Shown: piece by piece, positions 1-7,447 of the stretch
How positions within the stretch are numbered: the stretch's first letter is position 1
Layout: the number at the start of each line of letters is the position of its first letter
Origin: CAZGQY01 sp964528035
Lineage (GTDB): Bacteria; Pseudomonadota; Gammaproteobacteria; Methylococcales; UBA1147
DNA length: 38,609 nucleotides
Direction: 5' to 3'
NCBI GenBank assembly: GCA_964528035.1
Contig: CAZGQY010000017.1
Span: 1 to 38,609 of the forward strand
Translations under genes and position numbers: made by a program
The notes under the pieces: generated by a model
Databases searched by the model: none
Told to the model about the DNA's origin: nothing
The model's input: only the letters and a program-made list of their open reading frames with translations

Positions 1-2784
1 GTGATCGGCACGTCCGGCGTCGCGGACGCCTGGATCGGAGCGAACCCGACGGCCTCAAGTTACTTTGATGGACGGATTGACGACGTGCGTATTTATGGAG
101 AAGCAATCGATTCGACAATAATCCAGCAGATAATTGCGGGAAATCTGAAAATTGATGGTGATAACGAAGCACCCGTGGGTATAGTGGACTCCTACAGTCT
201 TCCTGAGAATACTTCGTTGAACATCGATGCCTCCATTGGAGTTTTGTCCAATGATTCAGATCCGGATCATGATGTCTTGCAGGCTGTACTCGAAAGTGGT
301 GTGAGCAATGGAACTCTGAACCTAAATTTGGATGGGTCTTTTGTTTATACGCCGGCTGTTGATTTTTCTGGTACGGACAGCTTTGTTTATCAGGCAAGTG
401 ATGGAATTCTTTTGTCCGCTTCAACGACGGTCACAATTACAGTCACGGGTGATAACGATGTCCCTGTTGCAAATGCGGATTTGTATACCACACCGCCGGG
501 TGTTGTATTGTCGGTTGATGCCGTATCAGGGTTGCTTGCCAACGATACCGATCCTGAAAACGATGTGCTGCAGGTTGTTTTGATCACCGATGTGTCTAGT
601 GGCAATCTGATTCTGAATACTGACGGATCATTTGAGTATACACCGGACGGTGGTTTTGTGGGTACGGACAGCTTTACCTATAGTGCGGATGACGGATCTT
701 TGTTATCACCGGCAGCAACAGTCAGTATTGATGTTGTAGTTTCTAACAGTCCCCCGATAATACAAACTGGTGAGGTTTCATTTACGAAACAGGTTGTGGA
801 TGTGAATGCCCTGCAGACTCATATCGCTCTAGGTGCTGATCTTGACAATGATGCTGATATCGATGTGGTGGCAACAGACTTTGTAAATGACTCGGTCTAC
901 TGGTATGAGAAACAGGCTGATGGCAGTTTTATCAAACACATACTGGATAGTGCTTTGGACGGAGCATACCCGGCGTATTTAGCGGATGTTAATCTGGATG
1001 GGTTTACTGATATTCTGGCAGCTGGATACGATGCTGATACAGTTGTCTGGTATGAAAATAATGGGGATGGATCTTTTACTCGCAATGACATTGATAATTT
1101 AGCTGATGGCGCTCATTCGGTGGTAACGGCTGATGTAGATGATGATGGAGATATTGATTTGCTGACGACCAATCAGGATGAAGGCAGTGTAAACCTCTAT
1201 ATGAATGATGGTAACCAGAATTTTACACTCAGTGTTATAGATTCGGCAGCTACTGGTGCAAAACGGGCTGAGTTTGCCGATGTCGATAGCGACGGTGATA
1301 TGGATCTGGTTGCTGCGAGTTTCTTTATCGATGAAATTGCCTGGTACGATAACGATGGCAATGAAAATTTTACCAAGCGGGTTATCGATAATACTGCTGA
1401 TGGTGCGTATTTTGTGTCGATTGATGATTTTGATGGTGACGGAGAAAAAGACATTATTGCCGCCAGTCAACTCGACAATACGATCGCCTGGTACAAAAAT
1501 ACAGGTGCGGGAGGATTTATTAAAAATGTCATCGATGGTGGTGCTAATGGAGCCAGAACAGTAATATCGGCAGACGTTGATGGAGACGGAGATATAGATG
1601 CGATTGTCGCAAGTGTTGATGACGATACTATCGCCTGGTACCAAAATGACGGCAGTGGCCAATTTTTTAAACTGCCAATTGATGTTGCAGCGTTGGGTGC
1701 CTATGGTGTCAATGCGGTAGATATGGATAAGGATGGTGATTTTGACGTAGTAACGGCCTCTCGCGACTCGAATGAAATAGCAGTCTATACGCAGAGTAAA
1801 ATTCATGGCATAACACTGACTGTCGGTGGATCTATTGTGATTGACGCGACCCGTCTGCTTACCGTCGATGCGGATGATGGTGCATCAGATTTGGTATATA
1901 CAGTATTGGTTGCTCCGGTTACAGGAAATTTGGAATTAAGCGGGAGTTCATTGTCTGTAGGGGAAACATTTACCCAGGAAGATGTAGATAACGGGCTAAT
2001 TAGTTATATACATAGTGGCGTTTCTTCTGCAGGCGACTTTGCAGATTTTTCCGTTATGGATGGTGGCGAAAATGGTGTATTGCCTGCAACGGGAAGATTG
2101 TCATTTATCATTGTAGATTCTGCTGATTCGCTTGTCGAACTACCGTTGGATGAAGGAACGGGAACAGATGTAAGTGATATTAGTGGAACAGGTAACGATG
2201 GAGTACTTGTAAATGGCCCACTCTTTGAGGCGGACAGTGCTGATTCCAGCCCATTTTCGGTTCGCTTTGATGGAGTCGACGACTATATAGATCTCGGTGG
2301 TGTGGATGTGAATGGCAGTGGTTTGAGTGTGGCTGCGTGGTTCAACGCAGATACCTTCTCTGGTTCTTCAACTGATCCCAGGATTATTTCCAAGGCTTCA
2401 GGTACGGGTGCCAATGAGCATATATTTATGCTCGGCGTTCTACAGTCCGGAAGCACGCAAAGGCTTAGAGTCCGTATTCGAATCGGTGGAGTAACGACGA
2501 CTTTAATTGCGAGTGGTGGTGATATTTCTACGGGGACATGGTATCACGCAGCGGCTACATACAATGGATCGATTTTGAAAATATACCTGGATGGTACACG
2601 GGTCGGTAGCGTTCCGCTTTTTGGTAATGTTGATACAGATCCTTCGATTCCCGTTACGATTGGCAGTCAGCCTCCAGGAGCTGGTGGTCAATATTTTGAC
2701 GGATTGATTGATGATGTACGTATATTGCAACGCGCTATTAGTGAGAATGAAATCGCTGATATTGTGGGCAGTAGCGGGCCATAG
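1..2784 (+). CDS. Large extracellular LamG / Ig-cadherin-like / FG-GAP protein, 5'-truncated by the window
   Basis: Only the C-terminal 927 residues are present. The reading frame is open at base 1 and begins inside a LamG tail (YFDGRIDDVRIYGEAI), so the GTG at base 1 is unlikely to be the true start. Domain order: end of a LamG fold (residues 1-45); two tandem Ig/cadherin-like repeats (about 55-150 and 150-250) with the NDSDPDHD and NDTDPEND calcium-type motifs; seven FG-GAP/VCBS repeats (about 260-605) with Asp-rich loops such as DVDGDGDIDAI and DMDKDGDFDVV, which would make a seven-bladed propeller; another cadherin/CSPG-like segment (about 605-710); and a complete LamG domain (about 715-920) ending YFDGLIDDVRI. 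No PEP-CTERM or membrane anchor is seen at the C-terminus. The role is probably surface adhesion or glycan binding. The family assignment is firm; the ligand is unknown. Confidence 0.85.
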   Translation: MIGTSGVADAWIGANPTASSYFDGRIDDVRIYGEAIDSTIIQQIIAGNLKIDGDNEAPVGIVDSYSLPENTSLNIDASIGVLSNDSDPDHDVLQAVLESGVSNGTLNLNLDGSFVYTPAVDFSGTDSFVYQASDGILLSASTTVTITVTGDNDVPVANADLYTTPPGVVLSVDAVSGLLANDTDPENDVLQVVLITDVSSGNLILNTDGSFEYTPDGGFVGTDSFTYSADDGSLLSPAATVSIDVVVSNSPPIIQTGEVSFTKQVVDVNALQTHIALGADLDNDADIDVVATDFVNDSVYWYEKQADGSFIKHILDSALDGAYPAYLADVNLDGFTDILAAGYDADTVVWYENNGDGSFTRNDIDNLADGAHSVVTADVDDDGDIDLLTTNQDEGSVNLYMNDGNQNFTLSVIDSAATGAKRAEFADVDSDGDMDLVAASFFIDEIAWYDNDGNENFTKRVIDNTADGAYFVSIDDFDGDGEKDIIAASQLDNTIAWYKNTGAGGFIKNVIDGGANGARTVISADVDGDGDIDAIVASVDDDTIAWYQNDGSGQFFKLPIDVAALGAYGVNAVDMDKDGDFDVVTASRDSNEIAVYTQSKIHGITLTVGGSIVIDATRLLTVDADDGASDLVYTVLVAPVTGNLELSGSSLSVGETFTQEDVDNGLISYIHSGVSSAGDFADFSVMDGGENGVLPATGRLSFIIVDSADSLVELPLDEGTGTDVSDISGTGNDGVLVNGPLFEADSADSSPFSVRFDGVDDYIDLGGVDVNGSGLSVAAWFNADTFSGSSTDPRIISKASGTGANEHIFMLGVLQSGSTQRLRVRIRIGGVTTTLIASGGDISTGTWYHAAATYNGSILKIYLDGTRVGSVPLFGNVDTDPSIPVTIGSQPPGAGGQYFDGLIDDVRILQRAISENEIADIVGSSGP

Positions 2785-2851
2785 CGGGTTCCTGGATCCA
2801 CAATGACCACGATATGGACCACTCATTTGGCCTTGATTTACTGAGGAGGTT

Positions 2852-3008
2852 CTAGTACTCAATCACAGTTGTGTTGGGGGGTAGGTTATGTCGAGAAGTG
2901 GTCAGCTGCTAGGCGCAGGACTAGTCGCACGTGTCAAGCGAGTGCAACAACGCAGATGGCTGCTTATCGGCTGATATACCCGTCAATACAACTGTGATGG
3001 AGTACTAG
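2852..3008. repeat. MITE-like element with 25-bp terminal inverted repeats (copy A)
   Basis: The ends are a near-perfect inverted repeat. Bases 2852-2876 begin CTAGTACTCAATCACAGTTG, and 2984-3008 end ACTGTGATGGAGTACTAG; 23 of 25 positions are complementary. The 157-bp unit has no coding capacity. Its right half, from about 2935, contains a core (AAGCGAGTGCAACAACG ... GTCAATACAAC) that recurs in diverged form near 3166 and 5097. It is either a non-autonomous element or a long intergenic stem-loop family. No target duplication was established. Confidence 0.6.
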
Positions 3009-3273
3009 TTTAAGTGGACATTTAATTTGGTGGTGTTCCACAAGCGATTCTACAAATGCTTAGGAATAGATTTTGTCACGAAATATAGTACGGCCATTTC
3101 TGTTGGATTTATCGCGTAATGCAAAGCGCTTTCATATGCAATTCGAGTTGGTTCAGGCTTGCTAAAGCGAGTGCTGCAACGCTGAAGCTGGTCGATTAGG
3201 CTGATATGCCTGTCAATTTGACCTGCTAAGCCTTGATTCGAAAGTGTTAGTTGCCACAATGTCCAATTAACTC
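3007..3273. repeat. Second intergenic repeat related to copy A (copy B)
   Basis: Abuts copy A. The ends form an imperfect inverted repeat: AGTTTAAGTGGACATT near 3007 against AATGTCCAATTAACT near 3258. The interior around 3166-3225 (AAGCGAGTGCTGCAACG ... GGCTGATATGCCTGTCAA) matches the core of copies A and C. A 78-codon open frame runs through the repeat on the minus strand; I treat it as non-coding because it follows the repeat rather than any recognisable protein. Confidence 0.45.
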
Positions 3274-3291
3274 TTTTCAATTCCACAAACT

Positions 3292-3684
3292 CTATTCGCT
3301 AATCTTGATAAGCCAGCTTTCTTCTGTAATACAGGATTTTGGATGGCTGTATCCGCTGATCTTAATGACTGCATAAACATCAATCAGTTCGGCTGGTATA
3401 TTTCCAGTCACTTGAAGACCATAGTAGTCTTTTACCTCTAACTTGACTTTTATGCCTTTGACCGAGGCTTTAATTGAACCTGGAATCGTATTCTGCGATG
3501 CGGTAAAAGAAAATTCTGATCCGGGAGCTACTACGCTACTTTTGGGTGGTTTCTGGTTCTTAAATGCAGGTTCTTTGCATTCAGTTTTATAGCCACCTCC
3601 ACCACCGTAACTCCAAACATTGGTTGTGATTATACTAAGTACCAGGAATATAAGACTTTTCTTGAGGAATCTGATTTTATTCAT
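3292..3684 (-). CDS. Small secreted protein of unknown function
   Basis: 130 residues. The N-terminus is a clear Sec signal peptide: MNKIRFLKK, a hydrophobic stretch and a cleavage-like VWS-YG at about residue 25. It is followed by a Gly-rich linker (YGGGGGYK). The mature part is mostly beta in character (GSEFSFTAS, KVKLEVKDYYGLQVTG) and contains two Cys residues, one near the start (TEC) and one near the end (KSC), that could form a disulfide. I do not recognise the family; an Ig-like or beta-sandwich fold is a guess. It stands alone between the intergenic repeats and a long non-coding stretch. An AGG-rich region precedes the ATG (read on the minus strand as aaaaagaggtaaaaatgaATG). Confidence 0.6.
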   Translation of the reverse strand: MNKIRFLKKSLIFLVLSIITTNVWSYGGGGGYKTECKEPAFKNQKPPKSSVVAPGSEFSFTASQNTIPGSIKASVKGIKVKLEVKDYYGLQVTGNIPAELIDVYAVIKISGYSHPKSCITEESWLIKISE

Positions 3685-4669
3685 TCATTTTTACCTCTTT
3701 TTGGGATGGTTCATTGAGAACCGGAGTTTTTGTTAGTGTCCTGTTAGTTGAATACCCGAGGTTAATAACGGGTAAGTCAAGAATTCGTGATCCCGTATCA
3801 CGCAACCGTTAGAATATTTAAGTAAAGTTATCAAAAAGTATCTTTACCTGAGCAAGAAGCCCACGATAAACCGACGTGAATATGAGGCATTGTGTAAAAG
3901 GGATCAACAATTTCATTTTGCTATATTAGGGGTATAGGTAGCAAGCCTATTATTACAAAATGTATTTTTTAGTAAATTTTCATCCTACACCTCGTTCCCT
4001 AAGAATGGAATATGAAATTTCTGTCCAACGCCTGATAAGCGGAGGTTGAATTTAACCTGGGCATTCGCCATGTATGTTGGGCAAGAATACCTGGAATAAA
4101 TCAGAGTATCGTTAAATAAAGGCCGGGTTCCTGGAAATGAACATTTTAATACACAATTTTAAGCGTAGATCCATCAACGAGTAACAGCCCGAGAATTAAA
4201 ACAGCGCAATTAAAAAGTAATAATGAATTTTTTATTACCCAAACTCCAATAATTTTGCCGATTTTCAATGGAAGAACATAATTTATTTCTGCTGGGTAGA
4301 TATTAGGGAAAACTTAGCCTATATTTTAGTGGTAGTTCTATGCTTTTCGTGATGAGGTGTATTTTCAGCGGTTTGTCTTGTTTACCACATATGTAAATTA
4401 ATTGAATTGGAATGTGTTTCAATATTTGTATGTCTGGATTAAATAGTGCCCTATTTTATCAATAGACTGGAACTCCAAATTGATTGTTAAGGAGCATACC
4501 GTAGAGCAGGCATGGATCAGGATGTAGTAAGAGAAAAGTCTTACTTTGGTTTGCAAGGTTAAGGTTTCTGATCATCAGAGTTATCGACCTAAGCTCGTTA
4601 TTGGCCACTTTTATAGTGATTAAACTGATTGCAATATTTGACTAAATATAGATTGGATTAAGATAAATT
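3685..4669. other. Gene-free AT-rich stretch
   Basis: About 985 bp with no convincing reading frame on either strand. The only structure noted is a short perfect hairpin at 3786-3802 (CGTGAT, 5-nt loop, ATCACG) and a weaker one at 3934-3950 (ATAGG / CCTAT). No T-tract follows either, so I do not call terminators. The segment just before 4670 presumably holds the promoter of the PEP-CTERM gene, but no convincing box was found. Confidence 0.4.
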
Positions 4670-4855
4670 ATGGATATGAAATTTAAATTTACAGTATTTT
4701 TGTTCTCCTTATTTTCCACAGTTTCTGCGTTTGCGGGAGATCCTCTTGGTGGGCCACCAGGCGGTCCTACTACGCCACTCCCGGAACCCTCGATTTTGGG
4801 ACTATTATTGGCTGGGGGTATTGCAGCGACTGTAATACAAAGACTAAAAAAGTAA
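4670..4855 (+). CDS. Very short PEP-CTERM sorting-signal protein
   Basis: 61 residues in three parts. A Sec signal peptide (MDMKFKFTVFLFSLF ... SAFA) is followed by about 15 residues rich in Gly and Pro (GDPLGGPPGGPTTPL). The C-terminus is a textbook PEP-CTERM signal: the PEP motif in PLPEPS, a hydrophobic helix (ILGLLLAGGIAATVI) and a basic end (QRLKK). Proteins with this tail are recognised and cleaved by exosortase (EpsH/XrtA-type) and exported to the envelope or exopolysaccharide. Cutting both ends would leave a peptide of only about 15 residues, far shorter than usual PEP-CTERM substrates. The start could be the ATG at 4670 or the second ATG at 4676. No exosortase gene is visible in the window. 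Confidence 0.75.
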   Translation: MDMKFKFTVFLFSLFSTVSAFAGDPLGGPPGGPTTPLPEPSILGLLLAGGIAATVIQRLKK

Positions 4856-5034
4856 AGTAAGCATTCAACTTTTCTGTAATGTGGGTGTATGGCATATTGA
4901 TTGTTCGGGCTTCTGCGGCAGATCGAACAGAGGGTATTTATGCGTCTTAAAGAATCAATGTTTTTAATGTCTTACATTCACTGATGTAGATACAAGACAA
5001 AATCCATTACTAAAAATCTGATCGGTTTTGGACA

Positions 5035-5174
5035 GCCATCCCGTTTATCTATCGGTACAAATCGAAGACGCATTCTTTTGTGATGTGAAGCTAATTCAAG
5101 CGAACGCAACAGCGGGTGGTCGCTTATATTTGCTGAAGTGTTCGTCAATACAACCTAGACGGTTAGACGGGGCA
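5035..5174. repeat. Third copy of the intergenic repeat family (copy C)
   Basis: The core at 5097-5156 (TCAAGCGAACGCAACAGCG ... GTCGCTTAT ... GTCAATACAACC) clearly matches copy A at 2935-2993. The flanks form a weak inverted repeat: CCCGTTTATCTATCGG near 5040 against CTAGACGGTTAGACGGG near 5156-5172. It lies between the PEP-CTERM gene and the 3' end of the rhodanese gene, and may also act as the end of the rhodanese transcript. Confidence 0.45.
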
Positions 5175-5573
5175 TTAGCTCTGTTCCCAAGGTAATTCGC
5201 AATGGCGCCAGCCGCCAATATTACCCCGGTGATTATCTGTATCAAGATCCCCCTCAAACCCCTGATCAATATTTATCAATGTATTAAACCCAGCGGTTTG
5301 CAGCGCTTTGGCAGCATTCATAGAGCGGCTTCCGCTTCGGCATAACAACAGAATCGGTGTGCTCAAATCGCCGATTTGATTTTTTACTTCCTCTGCGAAA
5401 AACGGGTTGACGGACCATTGGGGTGCATCTTGCCAGGGTATATGTACTGCACCCTTTGGGTGGCCAACAAATGCGAATTCCACTTTGCTTCGAACATCAA
5501 TGAGAATCGATTCTGGATTTTCTTGCATGAATTGCCATGCTTCGAGTGGATTCAAACTATTTATAGTTGTCAT
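5175..5573 (-). CDS. Single-domain rhodanese-like sulfurtransferase
   Basis: 132 residues, the usual length of a single rhodanese domain. The N-terminal part has the conserved ILIDVRSKVEFAFVGHPKGA segment, and the active-site loop CRSGSRS places the catalytic Cys at residue 78. Enzymes of this family carry a persulfide on that Cys and pass sulfane sulfur to acceptors. No signal peptide is present, so it is cytoplasmic. It lies 92 bp downstream of a SAM-dependent methyltransferase in the same orientation and may be co-transcribed with it. The physiological acceptor cannot be read from the sequence. Confidence 0.88.
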   Translation of the reverse strand: MTTINSLNPLEAWQFMQENPESILIDVRSKVEFAFVGHPKGAVHIPWQDAPQWSVNPFFAEEVKNQIGDLSTPILLLCRSGSRSMNAAKALQTAGFNTLINIDQGFEGDLDTDNHRGNIGGWRHCELPWEQS

Positions 5574-5665
5574 AATGTGTGTGATTTATTTAAATATCTC
5601 AAATACTAAATATTCCATTGCAGGTTGTCTATCTATCGCTGGACAGCCTTATAAGCTTTCTATTC

Positions 5666-6277
5666 TCAGTTAATTTCTGCCATTTGGCCAACTAATATCG
5701 CTTCGTTGCGTAGCCCACCGGCACAATTCCCAACTTGACCTAGCTCACAGTAGGCTCTAAGTTTTAACTGAGAAAACATTTGCAATAGCTCATTTTCCTG
5801 CAACAGATACTCGGGGTTAGATGGTCCTGTATGGGCAGGTTTATCGCGCACAAATGTTTGATAGTACAACAAACCACCTGGTTTTAATCCATCGACCAGA
5901 CTTTGCGTTAGTCCCCGCTCAAGAAATCGGCTGACTACGATAACGTCGAAGTGATTTTGCGGTAACAGTGTTTGCAAAACATCTTTTACTTCTGCGATGA
6001 TTGATAAATTCTGCGATTTAGCCAAAAGTTCTACGCGCTCTATGGCAACCGGTGAACTGTCCCAGGCATAGGTCTTTATTCCGCTCTTTGCCAAAAACAG
6101 CGCATTGCCACCCATGCCACATGCCAAATCCAGAGCAACGCCCCTGTCTGGCAGTAGATGCTCATATTCGCGCAATACCCACGCTGCCTCAGGAATAAAA
6201 TCCTCGGCTAATTGACGGTATTTCTTATTCCATTTTTCCATTAAATGTATTGTAAATTCCACCGCTTTGCCTTTCAA
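5666..6277 (-). CDS. Class I SAM-dependent methyltransferase (TehB-like group)
   Basis: 203 residues from the first ATG. The second ATG at 6241 (MEKWNKKYRQLAED) is a likely alternative start because homologous proteins usually begin at the WN-KY segment. Motif I, LDLACGMGGNALFLAKSG (about residues 49-66), binds SAM. Motif II/III (FDVIVVSRFL) and the late GGLLYYQTFV stretch complete the Rossmann methyltransferase fold. The HTGPSNPEYLL segment is typical of the tellurite-resistance/thiol-methyltransferase-like group. The substrate is unknown. The rhodanese downstream hints at sulfur or selenium chemistry, but that is only context. Confidence 0.8.
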   Translation of the reverse strand: MKGKAVEFTIHLMEKWNKKYRQLAEDFIPEAAWVLREYEHLLPDRGVALDLACGMGGNALFLAKSGIKTYAWDSSPVAIERVELLAKSQNLSIIAEVKDVLQTLLPQNHFDVIVVSRFLERGLTQSLVDGLKPGGLLYYQTFVRDKPAHTGPSNPEYLLQENELLQMFSQLKLRAYCELGQVGNCAGGLRNEAILVGQMAEIN

Positions 6278-6352
6278 ACAACGGGCGAATTTATTTTGTA
6301 ATGATTCTTTGTAGAAATATATAAAACGAGTGTAATCCTTAGATGTTTGGTA

Positions 6353-6763
6353 TTAGCGGTTTAGGTTAACAAACTCTGTTATAGAAACAGCAATAGAGGG
6401 GAATTCCTGTAATACTTTTTTATCTTGGGTAAGTAATCTAATATTTAGATGTTTAGCTAAAGCGACGAACTCACAATCATAGGATGAGCAATTGCTTTTT
6501 TCTACCAGGGAAAGGATTTGTGCAGAAGCGAGATCATACTCATTATGCGCCATTATGGCTTCAGCAGAGTCTTGAAGTTGTAATGCCATTTCGAAGCTAA
6601 TGATTTCTTTTTTAAGGTAAAGCGCTAAAACATTACGAAATTCACTTTTCCATAGCGTTGGTGCGACCCAGTTAGGATCTTTTTGGTAAAGAATATCAAC
6701 GGAATCTGAAAATGAAGTGGGTAATAAAAGGTAAACAATAATATTGGTATCGGCAACGATCAT
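6353..6763 (-). CDS. PIN-domain toxin, VapC/FitB type
   Basis: 136 residues. It starts with the PIN signature MIVADTNIIVYLLL, giving the first acidic residue at Asp5. A second acidic position sits in WKSEFRN (about residue 41) and a third set in SSYDCEFVALAKHL (about residue 95), followed by LLTQDKKVL. These residues coordinate the metal in PIN ribonucleases, which usually cleave tRNA or rRNA. The ATG overlaps the stop of the upstream antitoxin by ATGA, so translation is coupled. Confidence 0.85.
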   Translation of the reverse strand: MIVADTNIIVYLLLPTSFSDSVDILYQKDPNWVAPTLWKSEFRNVLALYLKKEIISFEMALQLQDSAEAIMAHNEYDLASAQILSLVEKSNCSSYDCEFVALAKHLNIRLLTQDKKVLQEFPSIAVSITEFVNLNR

Positions 6764-7020
6764 GGCCTGCCGTTACTAATCGCATGGTCAATATCTTGCG
6801 CGCTAATTTTATTTGGTTCAATTTGGCCGCGTAGCGTTTGAATGTTTCGTAGCCTGTCGTCCGGGGAAATTTTTTTAGGAAATAACCTTTCGTTTAGGCA
6901 AACAATGACCTCGCTATTTATACTTCTATGATGCTGTCCGGCAACAAATTTTAATTCATTATATAAGTCATCAGGAATATTTTTTATAGTCAGGGCGGGC
7001 ATGATGATGTTTTTGGCCAA
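6760..7020 (-). CDS. Ribbon-helix-helix antitoxin, FitA/VapB type
   Basis: 86 residues from the first ATG; the ATG at 7002 (MPALTIKNIPDDLYNEL) is the more usual start for this family. The sequence LTIKNIPDDLYNEL is the beta strand and first helix of a ribbon-helix-helix DNA-binding domain, and HHRSINSEVIVCLNERL is its second helix. The C-terminal part (QTLRGQIEPNKISAQDIDHA) should wrap the PIN toxin. It is the first gene of the pair and overlaps the toxin by 4 bp. Such antitoxins repress their own operon through an upstream palindrome; a good candidate lies at 7028-7051. Confidence 0.85.
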   Translation of the reverse strand: MAKNIIMPALTIKNIPDDLYNELKFVAGQHHRSINSEVIVCLNERLFPKKISPDDRLRNIQTLRGQIEPNKISAQDIDHAISNGRP

Positions 7021-7027
7021 CAGAAAG

Positions 7028-7051
7028 TTGCATTATGGTTGCAATATGCAA
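7028..7051. promoter_or_regulatory. Candidate operator of the PIN toxin-antitoxin operon
   Basis: Just upstream of the antitoxin start. The outer arms TTGCAT (7028-7033) and ATGCAA (7046-7051) form an inverted repeat, and an inner TTGCAATATGCAA (7039-7051) is itself almost palindromic. Ribbon-helix-helix antitoxins of the FitA/VapB class bind paired inverted repeats at this position. Function is inferred from location and symmetry. Confidence 0.5.
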
Positions 7052-7189
7052 TACGGTCAAGGGTTTTTCCTATTCCCAGATCCTGCATCGGTATGCAGAC
7101 AGGAATAGTTAGTCTAACGCAAAGACCTCCGCCATCTTCATAAAAAATTTCTGAGTACTATCGCGCAAGCTTGAAAAGACATACATTAC

Positions 7190-7372
7190 TTACCGCAAGT
7201 CGTCGAAAAAAGCCGCGCACGCTGGATCCGATTCAATGTGTTGTTCATCCATCCGGCCTTTTGGTTTGTTTTTGATTTGTTCATAACGTCGTGCAATGCG
7301 TTCCGGTATTTTGAAGAAAGGGTTGGTAATATATTCGTTGGTTTTCTTGCGTGGTAGACCAGTGAATTTCAT
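7190..7372 (-). CDS. Small hypothetical protein downstream of ntrX
   Basis: 60 residues, charged and soluble, with a basic middle (KIPERIARRYEQIKNKPKGR) and an acidic end (IESDPACAAFFDDLR). It begins 75 bp after the stop of the NtrX-like regulator, in the same orientation. An AAGGAG lies about 14 nt before the ATG, a loose spacing for a ribosome binding site. I do not recognise the family. It could be the last gene of the ntrYX transcript. Confidence 0.4.
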   Translation of the reverse strand: MKFTGLPRKKTNEYITNPFFKIPERIARRYEQIKNKPKGRMDEQHIESDPACAAFFDDLR

Positions 7373-7447
7373 GAATAATGTGGCAACTCCTTGTTCAGTT
7401 ATTAAGTTTTCATAATATAAGCAAAGTTATGATGCTAAAAAGATAGC

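Noticed and set aside
1099..1806. 235-codon open frame on the minus strand inside the FG-GAP region
   Set aside because: Antisense to the Asp-rich FG-GAP repeats; it is a by-product of their biased codons, with no family features.
3050..3286. 78-codon minus-strand frame
   Set aside because: Runs through the intergenic repeat copy B; no recognisable domain and no clear ribosome binding site.
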